A stretch of 64,000 nt of DNA, taken from assembly GCA_965153355.1 (NCBI GenBank), contig OZ231126.1, positions 67,766,001-67,830,000 on the forward strand, written 5' to 3'. Positions 1 to 13,552 of this stretch are shown here, piece by piece. Both the position numbers and the translations under genes were made by a program. This DNA comes from Flaccisagitta enflata. Lineage: Eukaryota > Chaetognatha > Sagittoidea > Aphragmophora. Numbering within the stretch: position 1 is the first letter of the stretch; every line of letters starts with the position of its first letter. The notes below the pieces were generated by a model. It was not told where the DNA came from, made no database searches, and saw only the letters and a list, made by a program, of their open reading frames with translations.

Positions 1-19
1 AAAAAAAAACGAAAGAAAA

Positions 20-69
20 AAATGCAAGAAAGCAAGAAAGTTAGAAAGCAAGAGAGCAAGCAAGCAAGC

Positions 70-100
<31 letters not shown>

Positions 101-129
101 TTAGAAAGCAAGAGAGCAAGCAAGCAAGC

Positions 130-201
<72 letters not shown>

Positions 202-204
202 AGA

Positions 205-245
<41 letters not shown>

Positions 246-268
246 GAGAAACAAAGAAAGAAATCACT
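20..268. repeat. (AAAG)n microsatellite
   Basis: Nearly pure AAAG with two copies of a TTAGAAAGCAAGAGAGCAAG patch. The Lys/Glu-rich frame here is a repeat translation. Confidence 0.95.
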
Positions 269-1130
269 AGTTAAACGCAGCGTGTAAAAAGGAATTCATC
301 TAGATTCTTTTTCGTGTACGAAATTGTGCCTTGACAAGGAGGATTTATTTGGATCTATCTAGATCTAAATGGATCTATTTAGATCCTAGTGGACTCTCGT
401 TTTCTGTCTGAATACTTCAGTTTGCGTTGAGAAACGACTATTGACTGGAAATTTATGGTGCGGCCGAAGAAAAAATAATAAAGAAAAGGAGAGAAAATGA
501 AAGAGTGAGATAAAGTTGTGGAACTGGAAGGGGAAGATAAACTTTTCCTTTCCCTTTATCCTTTTCTGTTTGAGCTCAAAGCTTCTTGTGACATAGGTTT
601 GTCAGGCATTCATTCAGTCCATCTGTCCGTCCATTTGGTTGCCCCAGACTTCCAGTCTTACTTTAGATGTATCTGATAAATGCGTTTTGGTACATCAAGT
701 CATCAAATCAATGATCACCGATTCATTCATTCGTTCATTAATTAGTTTCTTAATTCATTCTAAATTTCAATTTCATGAACGCTTACAATTATTCATTTAC
801 TAATTCATTCTTAAACTAATCATATTTGTTAATAAATTCATTCATATTGATTCATTCATCAGCTTATAGATCATTAGTTCATTCATTAGTTCGTTAATGG
901 GTTATTGATTGATTCATTCATTAATTCATCAACCCATTCAATTAATTCATTCACCGATGACATCACCCACACCGTCATAGTGCCTAATCATTCCCTTGCT
1001 CATACCGCGTCGCCCTGCGGCTTACAGCCGCCGCCGCCCAGACCAATGAAAAGCCGACCAAAGTGAACGCTTTTCATTTTTTTCCACCGACACATGATTA
1101 CTATTTTTGGATTCTATGGGTGCGGACTGA
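269..1130. other. Non-coding, degenerate GGATCTA and ATTC words
   Basis: GGATCTATTTAGATC repeats at 350-395 and a decayed ATTCATT tract at 715-955. Otherwise I see nothing. Confidence 0.6.
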
Positions 1131-1384
<254 letters not shown>

Positions 1385-1714
1385 AACTGTCTAGAAAGGC
1401 AGCCTAACGGACCAATTCTAATGCTTACTGGCGCGAGAGAAAGCGAATGGGCCGAAGCAGACCAGCAATCGATGAAACAGAGAGACAGAAGCCCGGGGCA
1501 AAACAGAACGGAGATAGATTTGAATTAGAGATAGACAATTTGCGAAACAGGAACTATCGCCTGAGGGCTCAGAACCAGGAGAACTAGGCCGACCAAATGA
1601 TAATAGGCAGTTTTTTGTTTAGTTGGTTAGGGAATGTAAATAATGTAATGCTACATACATAAATATTTTGACCAATTTCGCCTCATTGAAGAAAACAACG
1701 ACCGACACGACGGA

Positions 1715-1818
1715 CCTGCCGACTGACTGATTGACATACGGACTGACCTGCCGACTGACTGATTGACATACGGACTGACCTGCTGACTGACTGATTGACA
1801 TACGGACTGACCTACCGG
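1715..1818. repeat. 32-bp tandem repeat, 3-4 units
   Basis: Unit GACTGACCTGCCGACTGACT GATTGACATACG; neighbouring units differ by one base. Confidence 0.85.
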
Positions 1819-1926
1819 CTGCCTGGCATACCCTCGTGTAGAGGCGCTAGGATGAGACATTGATACAAAAGCGAAAGTTCCAAATGGCCAAACCTGGGTC
1901 GAGTCCACTTAGTCCGTAAGACCTCA

Positions 1927-2071
1927 ACAAGGCCTGATACACGGCCATCAGTTGCGGACGGGTGGGCAGGGGCGGAAATGCGCGTTTTCCCACTTTACGA
2001 CTCGTGTTTACGGACCGACCAACCAACGGACGGACGGACAAAGCCTCTTATAGAGTTGCGTGTCCGCAACT
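1927..2071 (+). mobile_element. Family A element (HINE-like), short GCGGAC subtype
   Basis: Starts ACAAGGCCTGATACACGGCC, has TTGCGGACGGGTGGGCAGGG, GCGCGTTTTCCCACTT, a (GACG/GACC)n block and GTTGCGTGTCCGCAACT followed by A5. The 3' terminal sequence GTTGCG.GT.CCGCAAC folds into a hairpin. Confidence 0.85.
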
Positions 2072-2157
2072 AAAAAGAACCATGACTGAGCTGAGACATA
2101 TGTGCACTAGGGCCCAACGCGGTAACTTCATAAAGACCTTTGCCTTTGTAGAGCGAG

Positions 2158-2304
<147 letters not shown>

Positions 2305-2510
2305 GAAAGTAGGGAGATGAAGAAAGGCAGAGACAGGGATAGAGAGAGAAAGACAGACACAAAAAAGCAAAGACTATTACAGTGACAGAAGTAAAAAAGA
2401 TTTATAAACAAAAAAAAAGACAGACAAAGACAGAACGTTGTAAGGAAATCATGAAAAGGCACGAGAAACGAGTTAATTGAAGACACATACACACACAAAC
2501 AAGAAAACCG

Positions 2511-2622
<112 letters not shown>

Positions 2623-3184
2623 GGGGCACGTGTGCCTATGCCAAAAGGAAATCGAGCGAGTAAAAACAACAACTACATTCGATCATTAAAACAGACAATC
2701 CGCAAACATCGAAAGAAAAGAAACTTCGACACACGAGAATTATGTTTACTAGGTGAAACCTTGCACCGCACTGTGTTTTACGTTGAGAGAGACCTTCCAG
2801 TTTGTAGCTCTATAGGACGCTCAGTCGGTCCGTCCGTTGGTTCATTTACCTAGTCAAGTTTAATGCATCAGTATTGCGGTGCGCGACCTCTTCTGTTCTG
2901 CATTTAAAACATCAAGCGACGTAAAAAAGCCAGCTATTGATGAAGATGGACGAGACAATGATCAACCCTTAATATATGGTGTGTCGATTTTTTAATATTC
3001 ATTTTTTTTTCTTCTATTTTTTGCACTTTTTCTTTCTCGAACTGGTAAACTGCACTGCTTTGCTCCAAACAGCAAAGAGTAAAGACTGAAAAAAAAAGAA
3101 GTATGTGGATAAAATCTTATTCTTGGTCGTTGGGCCTGAGGCATTTGGGTGGAAGAAATCCCCTTTTTATTTCAAGTTCTTTCA

Positions 3185-3547
<363 letters not shown>

Positions 3548-3676
3548 CTGAGACTGAGGTTTGACAAACCCAGTAAATGAATGCCGAATGTACAACTAAA
3601 GCCCGCGGGCCACGAAATCGCGAAAGAGACAACACAGAGGACAGGTTCTCAATTCTCAAAGTTTTAGAGGTATTGA

Positions 3677-3702
3677 CAGAGAGAGAGAGAGAGAGAATGA
3701 CA

Positions 3703-3788
<86 letters not shown>

Positions 3789-3860
3789 TACAGACAGAGA
3801 GACAGGGAGACAGAGAGACTGAGAGAGACAGAGACGGACAGACAGAAAGAGTAGCGAGAC
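3677..3860. repeat. (GA)n with internal (GT)n and (CAGA)n
   Basis: (GT)n at 3702-3724 is flanked by (GA)n; degenerate ACAGAGAGACAG follows. The stretch 3861-4150 shows nothing. Confidence 0.92.
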
Positions 3861-4152
3861 AAAGGGAATCTGAGACAGAGAGAGACAGTTGATCCAACGG
3901 GCAGGTTCAAAGGATATAGATAAGAATTTGAATATTAGTTCACTGTCTTAATTTCAGGCACGAGAGGAATGTTATGTAGAAATGGGTCGAGCGCGGTTTT
4001 GGCAGGAATCCTTCGATTCTCGATTATCCAACTTATCATAATATTATAATAGTCATTCATTTCTAACATGCAGTCGTCATTCCAACTTCAAAACATATTG
4101 TACAACATTTTAACTTTCATTCGTAGGCTGTCACTTACTATCCGAAATAATC

Positions 4153-5237
4153 GGGAAAAAAGTCGAAGTCAGTCTTCGACTTTTTGACATATTTGAGAAA
4201 AACATGGTTTTCATTTTTTTATGGGGAAATTGAACATGTCCATCTACCTATTGCACCCATGGACGAAATTAATAGGATAAGTAAATATGATAATTCTTTT
4301 TCATTTGGCGCCAAGCAAAATGCTCTACAACAAACATTTTTCGCGTTATGATTTTTTAAAGATTTATATACGAAAAATTCAAATTGATTTTTTGGTAACT
4401 ATTATAAGTGGGATCAAGGAGTGTATTTATGCTTGTTTGAACATGGAGATACAAGAATAGATAAATAAATATTTTAATATGAGCATGCAAATACAAGAAA
4501 GCATGTCAGAGAGTATAACTGATTGTCTGGTTGAATGATTGAGCATTTCCGGTTCATTTTCAGTGCAATCAATATATACAATTGCTCTTGATTTGATCTA
4601 ACAAATAAAAAAATATGCGGTAACTGGAGACGAGAGCTTAGTGAAAAGTGACCAATGCTTACGACTTTTTAGTCGCGTGCTACGCGACTCTACACCCCGC
4701 TTTGTCTGTCGGTCGGTCGGTCGGTTGGTCGGTCACACTTTACTTTTTTTATTCGTTTTATTCCTACTAACTCATTTTAAGTCAATTAGGTCATTTAAGG
4801 TAAAATTAGATCATTTTAAGTCATTTTAAGTCAGTTTAAGTCAATTTAAGTCATTTGAGTTATTTTGATAGTTTTCATCATTTTAGTGATTTTAGGTCTG
4901 TTTAAGTCAATTTAGGTCAGCTAAATTCAATTTCAGTAATTCTAGGTCAATCTAAGTCATTTAAAGTCATTTTAAGTCAATTTAAGTCAATTTAAGTCAT
5001 TTTAGTCACTAAATCGTTTTAGTCATTTTAGGTCAATTCAAGTCAAATAAGGTCATTTTGAGTCATTTTAGGTCATTTCAAATTATCTTAAGTCATGTTA
5101 TATAAATTAAATTCAATAAAAGTCATTTTAGTTATGTGGTTATGTAATAAAAACTAATAAAGTAATTGCGTATTTAAGTCTCGCACGCGACTTATAGGTG
5201 TTGGCCTTGTTTCCTCAAGGCGACAGCCGCCATTACT
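4153..5237 (+). mobile_element. Family B element (hairpin-ended, Helitron-like), interrupted by family A
   Basis: Begins TCGGGAAAAAAGTCGAAG; a hairpin with 12-nt arms lies at 4157-4185. Interior landmarks are TTGGCGCCAAGCAAAATGCT and GAGCATGCAAATACAAGAAA; the 3' end is GGCGACAGCCGCCATTACTG. The family A insertion 4671-5210 splits it six bases before CCTCAAGGCG. No coding capacity. Confidence 0.75.
4671..5210 (-). mobile_element. Family A element with internal 10-bp array, nested in a family B element
   Basis: Read on the minus strand it starts ACAAGGCCAACACCTATAAG TCGCGTGC and ends GAGTCGCGTAGCACGCGACT. The interior (about 4760-5170) is a degenerate array of a unit near TTTTAAGTCA (plus strand). 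Host sequence on both sides belongs to family B, and the uninterrupted site is seen at 57331-57350. Confidence 0.85.
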
Positions 5238-5454
5238 GACTGACTGACTATTGAAGAATGAATCTCTCATATTATAATTGTAATTTTAGCCACAGATAGC
5301 AGATTTTGGCTGTGACACCATTTAGGCCTTTGAGATTGAGGCCAACACCCCTAACATTATTAGGGGAACTGGAAAGATGAGAAAAAGTGAGAAATATTGG
5401 CCCCGGCTCTACCAGATTTGACATAGAGATATTTCGGACCAACAAATTTTAATT

Positions 5455-8067
5455 GTTATACGTGGAATTCTTTTATAGCCAATAAAGAAAAAAAAAGGAA
5501 AATGGGTTGAAGGGACCAACAATTAGTATCTCTTATAGGCGGAATTCCGTTAAAAGCGAGTCCGTTGGAGCGGGGTTCAACCGTAGCAGAAATGGGTTTG
5601 ACATAGTACAGCAACACTGTAACAGGAAAGGATTGATCACTAGTAGAAGGATGAGAAGGTGGGAATTCAGAAATGGCGAATCAAATTGTTACTGATAACG
5701 GAGTCACCACCAACAGAATTCCGCCTATATAATGGCTGCTAATTTATAGTCCCCTCAACTTGTTTCTTTTTAGTCGCGTGCACGCGACTCTACAACCCGC
5801 TCCGTCGGTCCGTCCGTCGGTCGGTCCGTAACACTTAGCTTTTTTCGTCTTTTTGGGTCGTCTGGAGTTATTTTGAGTCATTTTTTTGTTGTTTTTGGGA
5901 ATTATTGGTTGCTTCTAGTCATTTTTGGTTATTTTTGGTCAGTTTTGGTCATTTTGGTCATTTTGGTCATTTTGGTCATTTTGGTCATTTTGGTCATTTT
6001 TGATTATTTTTGATTATTTTTGGTCATTTTTGGTCATTTTTGGTCATTTTTGGTCATTTTGGTCATTCTTGGTCATTTTTGGTCATTTTTGGTCATTTTT
6101 GGTCATTTTTGGTCATTTTTGGTCAGTTTTGGTCATTTTTGGTCGTTTTGGTCATTTTTGTCATTTTTGGTCATTTTTGGTCATTTTTGGTCATTTTTGG
6201 TCATTTTTGGTCATTTTGGTCATTTTTGGTCATTTTTGGTCATTTTTGGTCATTTTTGGTCATTTTTGGTCATTTTTGGTCATTTTTGGTCATTTTTGGT
6301 CATTTTTGGTCATTTTTGGTCATTTTTGGTCATTTTTGGTCATTTTTGGTCATTTTTGGTCATTTTTGGTCATTTTTGGTCATTTTTGGTCATTTTTGGT
6401 CATTTTAGGTCATTTTTGGTCATTTTTGGTCATTTTTGGTCATTTTTGGTCGTTTTGGTCATTTTTGACCATTTTTGGTCATTTTTGGTCATTTTTGGTC
6501 ATTTTTGGTCATTTTGGTCATTTTGGTCATTTTTGGTCATTTTTGGTTATTTTAGGTCATTTTTGGTCATTTTTGGTCATTTTTGGTCGTTTTGGTCATT
6601 TTTGATCATTTTTGATCATTTTTGATCATTTTTGGTCATTTTTGGTCATTTTTGGTCATTTTGGTCATTTTTGGTCATTTTTGGTCATTTTTGGTCATTT
6701 TTGGTCATTTTTGGTCATTTTTGATCATTTTGATCATTTTGATCATTTTTGGTCATTTTTGGTCATTTTTTGTTATTTTTGGTCATTTTGGTCATTTTGG
6801 TCATTTTGGTCATTTTTGATCATTTTTGATCATTTTTGGTCATTTTTGTTCATTTTTGTTCATTTTTGGTCGTTTTTGGTCGTTTTTGGTCATTTTGGTC
6901 ATTTTTGGTCATCTTTGGTCATCTTTGGTCATAAAGTCTGCTGGTCAAAGTCTGCTGGGTAAAGTCTGCTGGTTAAAGTCTGCTAGTTTAAATCTGTTAG
7001 TTTAAATCTACTGGTTTAAGTCTGCTGGTTTAAATCTAATGGGTTAAGTCTGCTGGTTAAAGTCTGCTGGTTTAAGTCTGCTGGTTTAAATCTGCTGGTT
7101 TAAGTCTGCTGGTTTAAGTCTGCTGGTTTAAATCTAATGGTTTAAGTCTGCTGGTCTAATGGTTTAAGTCTGCTGGTTTAAGTCTGCTGGTTAAAATGAT
7201 ATCAAAGATAAGTATGGTTTAAGTCTGGTTTAAGTCTGGTTGAAGTCTGGTTTTAGCATGGTTTAAGTCTGGTTAAGTCTGGTTTAAATCTGGTTTAAGT
7301 CTGGTTTAAGACTGGTTCATGTCTGATTTATGTCTGGTTTAAGACTGGTTCATGTCTGATTTATGTCTGGTTTAGGTCTGGGTTTGGTCTGGTTTAGGTC
7401 TGGTGTATGTCTGGTTTTTGTCTGATTTATGTTTGATTTAGGTCTGATTTAGGTCTGGTTTTGGTCTGGTTTTGGTCTGGTTTTGGTTTGGTTTCATTCT
7501 GGTTTGAGTCTGGTTTGAGTCTGGTTTGATTCTGGTTTGAGCCTGGTTTGAGCCTGGTTTGAGCCTGGTTTGAGCCTGGTTTAAGTCTGGTTTAAGTCTG
7601 GTTTAAGTCTGGTTTAAGTCTGGTTTGAGTCTGGTTTGAGTCTGGTTTGAGTCTGGTTTGAGTCTGGTTTGAGTCTGGTTTGAGTCTGGTTTGAGTCTGG
7701 TTTGAGTCTGGATTGAGTCTGGTTTGAGTCTGGTTTGAGTCTGGTTTGAGTCTGGTTTGAGTCTGGCTTTAATCTGGTTTATGTCTGGTTTATGTCTGGT
7801 TTATGTCTGATTTAGGTCTGTTTTCAGTCTGGTTTAATTCTGGTTTGAGTCTCGTTTGAGTCTGGTTTGAGTCTCGTTTGAGTCTCGTTTGAGTCTCGTT
7901 TGAGTCTGGTTTGGGTCTGTTTTGGGTTGCGTTTAAGTTTGATTTTTGATAAAAAGATACAATAAGGAGTCAGGTCAGTTCAGTTATTTTTGTCCTGCAC
8001 GCGACTTATAGGTGTTGGCCTTGTTATTTCCTATATTGGTTCTTAACAGAATTCCACTTACGTATAT
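5455..8067. mobile_element. TIR element (family D) interrupted by the giant family A copy
   Basis: The left arm (TATACGTGGAATTCTTTTAT, AAAATGGGTTGAAGGGACC, TATAGGCGGAATTCCGTT; 5455-5556) is repeated in inverted order on both sides of the family A insertion (5715-5771 and 8025-8067: GGCTGCTAATTTATAGTCCC, TTCTTAACAGAATTCCACTT). The unique core is only about 160 bp. Confidence 0.6.
5772..8024 (-). mobile_element. Giant 2.25-kb family A element with three internal arrays
   Basis: It has the same termini as the 4671-5210 copy (3' hairpin GTCGCGTGCACGCGAC at 5773-5788; 5' end at 8024). The interior holds an array of about 100 copies of the 10-bp unit TTTTTGGTCA (about 5930-6930), then a 14-15-bp GTCTGCTGGTTTAA array (6935-7200), then a 10-11-bp GTCTGGTTTGA array (7215-7920). 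Phe/Trp/Ser-rich frames through the array (5925-6962) are repeat translations. Confidence 0.85.
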
Positions 8068-8217
8068 CATAAGATTTGTGAGTCAGCTGTTTTTCGCGGT
8101 CTATACCCATTATCCAAATCATAAAGCTGATAGCTGATAGCCGAATACCTTATTCTTTAGATGATTTTCAGAAATTGGGGCCAAGGAAAGAAAGGTGAAG
8201 CCCTTCTTAGCCAGAAG

Positions 8218-8342
8218 GCAGGGTGGGCAGGGTGGGCAGGGGCGGAAATGCGCGTTTTCCCACTTTTCAACTCGAGCGTGACGGACCAACCGACCGACGG
8301 ACGGACGGACAAAGCATCTTATAGAGTTGCTTGTCCGCAACT
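8218..8342 (+). mobile_element. Family A element, 5' truncated
   Basis: GGGTGGGCAGGGGCGGAAAT, GCGCGTTTTCCCACTTTTC, a (GACG)n block and TCCGCAACT followed by A5. The ACAAGGCC end is missing. Confidence 0.8.
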
Positions 8343-9105
8343 AAAAACAGAATCAGCTTTTTCAGCTTTTCAGTTCCATTGATACAATATTGCAAAATAC
8401 AGTATAAGGTTCACTACACAGCTCTGTTAGTGGCGTGTGGGTGGGCAGGGGCAGTTACGTGGAAGACTATTCAAGTACTTGGACAAAGGCAATCATGTCA
8501 AATTTTCTCATGATTGGTGAAAGTGACAGATAAACAGACAGAGCAAGTAACCAAAAAGTAGTTACACGCAGTTGTATTTTTTGAGGCGAATACGTTCCAG
8601 CTTTTCTCCCGGATGTGCAGAAACGTTAGATATTATCTGGCTTTTGCGTGGATACAAACCGTGAAAGAATTTCGATTGAAATGAAAAGAGATCCTCTGGC
8701 AGGTAGAAAGTAATTAACTAAGATGTGCGAGGTATAAAAATGCGACGCCGAAAGTCAAATGAGAATATTTTAGTAGTATCCAATAATGAATCCTCATCGG
8801 TTTTTTGTCGTCAAGGTGACGCTCATCTCTAGGAAAAGGTGACATTTTCTCCTTTTTAAGCGTGAAAATAAAATAAAATCCAGAATATCCATGTCAAGGC
8901 GATATTTCATTCGATGTGGACTCGCGTAATAGGCATTTAAGGATGTATGTGAATATAACGATGTTCCATTTTGCCATTTTTCACGGTTGTTATCCTTCTA
9001 ATTCAGAATTCACCATTAACTTCCTGTGTCAATATTCAGGAGTTGCACTCGAGACATCGACCCCTGTTAGTTGAAAAATTGAATCAGGCCTTTGCTTTTT
9101 GTATT

Positions 9106-9162
<57 letters not shown>

Positions 9163-9570
9163 TTCCTGGCCCACTGGACGCATTCCCATTTTGCACCAAT
9201 CAGAATGTTAGAGAGGGCGAATCTGCCAATCCCAATAAAGAGAGAATCTAATTTTTCGCGTCACATTCAAAGATGAAGAAGAGCGCAAAACGAATCAAGT
9301 GGCAGACATTTCCTCTCCACAATCCACTCCTGGAGAAAAGTGAACCAATGATTTGGGAGAAAAGTACATCAATGCCGACATCAAGTGAATTTCTCAAAGT
9401 AAGGACAAGTTGAAGACGAGGGAAAGTTTGAATAGAGTGATTGATAGGGAAAGGTGAGTTGACCCGGTTGTCTCCCTCTCTCTCTCTTTCAAGCATTTCC
9501 TGACTGCCTTTGGTTGATTTATTAGAAATTCCAGACTTATATGATGGCTGACGCCTAATCACCGTCCCTT
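8343..9570. other. Non-coding; only a (CT)n tract
   Basis: (CT)n at 9110-9159. The remainder has no long frame, inverted repeat or recognisable element. Confidence 0.6.
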
Positions 9571-9719
9571 AGTCGCGGACACGCGACTCTACACCTTGCT
9601 GTGTCGATCCGCTGGTCGGTCCGTCCCTTCATCCGTCCCAATCTTGAATTGTGATCGATTTTTGCATTACTGCCCCTGCCCAATCGTCGGCGACTGTGAA
9701 GCTGTGTACCCGAATTTGT
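9571..9719 (-). mobile_element. Family A element, diverged
   Basis: The plus strand begins AGTCGCGGACACGCGACTCT (3' hairpin in reverse), contains TCGGTCCGTCC and TACTGCCCCTGCCCA, and ends near GTGTACCCGAATTTGTT, a degraded form of the 5' terminus. Confidence 0.7.
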
Positions 9720-9958
9720 TAAGGACAGCGGCTTCCTGTATGTAGAACAAATGAAACAAATGTTTTCCTTTCGTCCGTCTGTCTCAAAGTCCATAGGATT
9801 TTTTTTCGTCGTCCTAGGCCCCCTCCCCCTTTGATGCTTTAAATCTGCACTGCCGGGCCTCAAGTCAGCCCTTAATTGGCCCATTGTCAGCCCTTTATCA
9901 GCCCTTGATTAAGAATTCCAGACTTTGTTGATGGTTGACGCCTAATCGCTAATTCTTA

Positions 9959-10345
9959 GGCAGAGGCCCCAAAGGTCCTATGTTCTGTAGAACACAGGGG
10001 GAATTCCCATATCAAATCAGCTCCCCCCCCCCCGCCTAAAATCTAACCTCCACACCTCAAATCTGCCCTTCAGACCATCAATTAGCCCTCCAAGCATCAA
10101 ATCAGCCCCTTGTGCCTTAAATTTGGACTTCAAACCTCAAATCTGCTTACCAAGCCTTAATTCTGCCCTCCAGCCCTTAAAAAAGCCTTTAGTGGCCTAA
10201 ATCAGTCATCTAAGACCTGAAATATGCCCCCTCAGGATGTCTGAAAATTACCCCCTGTGTTCTACAGGATATTGGTCCTTCAGAGCCGCTGCCCTGCTCT
10301 TACTCCACTTCTTCACTGGATCACTCCCAGCAGGGCATCGGGTAT
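9959..10345. mobile_element. Family C element (GGCAG..CTGCC inverted ends with minisatellite)
   Basis: The left end GGCAGAGGCCCCAAAGGTCC and TGTTCTGTAGAACACAGGGG pair with the right end CCCTGTGTTCTACAGGATAT and TCCTTCAGAGCCGCTGCC. Between them is a degenerate array of CCTCAAATCTGCCCT-like units (10040-10220). A tail AGCAGGGCATCGGGTATCAC recurs in other copies. Confidence 0.6.
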
Positions 10346-10445
10346 CACTGACCATGTGCGATCCTTGGATGACTACTCATTGATTAGTTGGACAGTGCAG
10401 CGGCTCCAGAGGGGACAAAGTTCTGTAAAACAAATAAAATGATTT

Positions 10446-10910
10446 TTGGGCATCAGTCTTGAAGGGAACGAAGTCTTGTAGACCACAGGAAAAATCTGTC
10501 CGTCCATCCGCGTGTCCATCCATCTGTACGTACATCTGTTCCCCCCCTACCATCCTCAGGGTTCATCTCCCTCGATGCCCATTCTGACCCAGATCCTACT
10601 TGAAATTGGTTAAAATATGGCCTTTAAGACCTAGATCATGGCCTCAAAGACTAAGATCCTGGCCTCAAGGGTCAGATCTTGGCCTCCAAGATCCAAATCC
10701 TGTCTCCAGAGAGCTTAATCGTGTCTTTAATGGCCCGAATCCTGGTTTCAACAACTCATAATTCTGGTCTCAAAGATGCAGATACAGGCCTCAAAGACCC
10801 AGTTCCGGGCCTCAAAGACCCAGCTCCTTATCTCCTTATCTCAAAGACCTAGATCCTGGCCACTCCCACACAGATCTCAGACTTTGAGACCCGACGGACA
10901 GACCTACGGA
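10446..10910. mobile_element. Family C element, one end only
   Basis: GGGCATCAGTCTTGAAGGG and GTCTTGTAGACCACAGG resemble the family C left end, followed by an array of AAGACCCAGATCCTGGCCTC-like 20-25-bp units (10620-10870). The right end is not recognisable. Confidence 0.45.
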
Positions 10911-13067
10911 TGGGCCGAGAGATGAATGGAAATTCAATCTGTTAAGAGCTGCAAGTAGGCATCCAAAACGTCAGTTGTGGATGAATATTCCCAAGGTTCA
11001 GTTGGTCGAGATTTTCAATCAATCAAGTTGTGGCGGACGGAGGTGTCCAACCGGCGTTCCACACCGACTGAGAAGTCGGTTTGGAGCGCTGATTACAATG
11101 GGAGTTTTTCCACCTTTTAGATCCGTCCTCGCATTTCTGTAAAAGACTCTGTCTGTCGTTCCATCCGTTGGTCCGTCCATAGGACCGTCCGTCGATTCGG
11201 CCGTCCATCTGTTGGATCGTTGATCCATCCATCACGCCTCCTGAAAAATCGCATTTCCCGGCTGTTTTTGGCTGTTCATACCGAATCAAATGATCGACGC
11301 ACTTGACTTAAGATGCTCCTTTGACTGTTATGTCAAAAGGCAGTCTGTCTGTCTGTCTGTTTGTTATTCATCAATCTGTCTACCCATGTATCAAACACAT
11401 TCCGCGCGTAACTCAATCCACCCAGGGACACAGTCAGGACGCGTCGTTGACCGATCGGGCTTTTTCTTAAAGCAACTTATGTTCCCGATATTTTGCGTTG
11501 TTTCCGAATTCCGACTTCGCTGACAACGCAGAAGCCAGAATGATTGGGAACTAAATGTCCGAATGATACTCTGCTGTATTCATTTTTGAAAAACGAGGCT
11601 ACTCTGCTGTATTCGTTTTTGATACACGGCTACCCTGGTCGTATGCGGGTGGGCAGGGGCAGTGATAAAAGAAGGTATGGTCAGTAATGAGAACACCCCC
11701 CCTCCGTTATTGCCGAGGAAGCAAAGCGTAATGGACCGACCAATGCAATCGACCGACCAACAGGAAAATGGCGGACATAGCGGGCTATAGAGTCGATAGA
11801 AATAAACTATACTGCCTTTATGGTATGGTTTCTTCACAACATTGCCTTTGGTAACTACATTGTCTTTTGATGGTTTACTTATCCTTTGGTAATTTGTTTT
11901 GCTCAAATTTGGAAAAATATCAGTTACTAAAATTGAGAGTTTGGGGTTGACTCAGAGTATCTTGGTGGATTATTCTCAATTTGTGGGAAAAAAATCTTGA
12001 TTTAAGGTTATGGATGTTATGAGCATTTTACAATGGGAAGATCAGATAGCACGTAGATCGGAAAGTGTACCATAACAGGACAAAAATATAAGCCTGTGCC
12101 TAGAGATGACAGCTATGGTAGAAAAATGTTCTTAATTATGTGTAGATCACATCTATATAGGGTTTTGCCTGCGTCACGATCCATCTAGGGACATTTTTTC
12201 GCGCTTGAACTCAGTAGGTTCAACATTTTGGAGGCTCTGAATGGACAAGATTTTTTTCATCTGAGATTGGAGTTTTGGGAGTTTTTTTTAATAAGTCCTA
12301 CAAATTTAGGAGCAGGCTTACCAAATTTTACACATGGCATATTCAATCAATCCTGAACCTTTGCTAATGATTTGGCATCCTCCATCATATCATAAGTACC
12401 ATTTTTCATGTCTAGAATAGTATCATATGAAATGAAAAAAACAATTTTTGCCGCATTTTAATTTGAGAGAAGTAGTTAACTTCAAGGGGCAAAAAGAGGC
12501 TTTGAATTTGCTAGCACGCAGGTAAAACCATATGTTTTCTTGCTCAGGGTAGGCAACTGTACCAGTTTCAGCCGTTTATTTAGGTCAAAAGTGCCAGCTT
12601 AATTTTTTTTGTCTTGAGGTGACGCCCTCTGGGAACATAGTGGATAGGTGTGAGGGATGCATGGGTCGCAATTCAGCACACAAATCTGGTAATCTTTCTT
12701 GTCACTTGCACATTTCATAAATAGCTGACAATTATAGGTTTTTCTAGCTGTTGATTTGTATCTGTTGAGCCGCTCATTGGTAAGGGTTAAGATGGATTTT
12801 TGATAATTTTAAGGATAGCTGTGAGGGGTGCGCATGAAACACCAGTAAGAGCTCCCAAGGCTCTTGCCCTTATCCTATTTTTGGTTGTAATGTAATGTTG
12901 TCCAAGTCATACATGGGTTCCAATTTTCATTCGTTTTGATTTCTTTTTTGTACATTTTCCATATTATTCAATGGGAAGTTCGCAAGTTGTCCTTTTCCCA
13001 TGTTATTCAATGGGAAGTTTGCATTTTGTCATTTTGCAATGTTATTCAATGGGAATTTGAAAGTTGA
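10911..13067. other. Non-coding, no gene seen
   Basis: Apart from the family A copy at 11620-11803, I note (GTCT)n at 11341-11361 and a three-unit repeat ATGTTATTCAATGGGAAGTT (about 12957-13053). Confidence 0.55.
11620..11803 (+). mobile_element. Family A element, diverged
   Basis: GATACACGGCTACCCTGG, GCGGGTGGGCAGGGGCAGTG, GACCGACCAA blocks and CTATAGAGTCGATAG. Both terminal hexamers are degraded. Confidence 0.65.
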
Positions 13068-13172
13068 GCAGCTTCAGGGGGGGCGTACGTACGTACAGAC
13101 GGACGGACGTAAGGAAATTCACCCCTGTGTCCTACAGGACATCGGCCCTTTGGGGCCGCTGCCCAAAAAGGA
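13068..13172. mobile_element. Family C right-end fragment
   Basis: CAGACGGACGGACG, CACCCCTGTGTCCTACAGGA and CGGCCCTTTGGGGCCGCTGC. No left end is seen. Confidence 0.5.
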
Positions 13173-13216
13173 ACAAAAAGAATGAAAAGAATGAAAAGAA
13201 GGATAAGAACAGAAAA

Positions 13217-13402
13217 GAATGAGAGAGAGAGAGAGAGTGAGAGTGAGAGAGAGAGACAGAGAGACAGAGGGACAGAGACAGACAGACAGAGAAACAGAGG
13301 CGAAAACAGTGAGACAGGGACAGAGAGCATGGAGTATGGAGCGGAAGGATCCGTTCCAAGAGGTTGTGACCCTCAACGCTAAACGCAGCGTTTGCCACAC
13401 AG

Positions 13403-13453
<51 letters not shown>
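13217..13453. repeat. Two (GA)n tracts
   Basis: (GA)n and GACAGA words at 13217-13300 and pure (GA)n at 13405-13453. Confidence 0.9.
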
Positions 13454-13455
<2 letters not shown>

Positions 13456-13552
13456 TGAGCGTATAATAGAAATGATTTTCCATCACTCCAGCATTGATGT
13501 CATTGTCGCTGGGATTTCAAAGGGGCAATCTGTGAAGCTGCTGGCCCTGTTA

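Noticed and set aside
22-270. 82-residue Lys/Glu/Arg frame
   Set aside because: (AAAG)n translation.
5925-6962. Long Phe/Trp/Ser/His-rich plus-strand frames, up to 226 residues
   Set aside because: They are translations of the TTTTTGGTCA array in a family A element. Since 10 is not a multiple of 3, the frame cycles through all phases, so the repeated peptide is an arithmetic effect.
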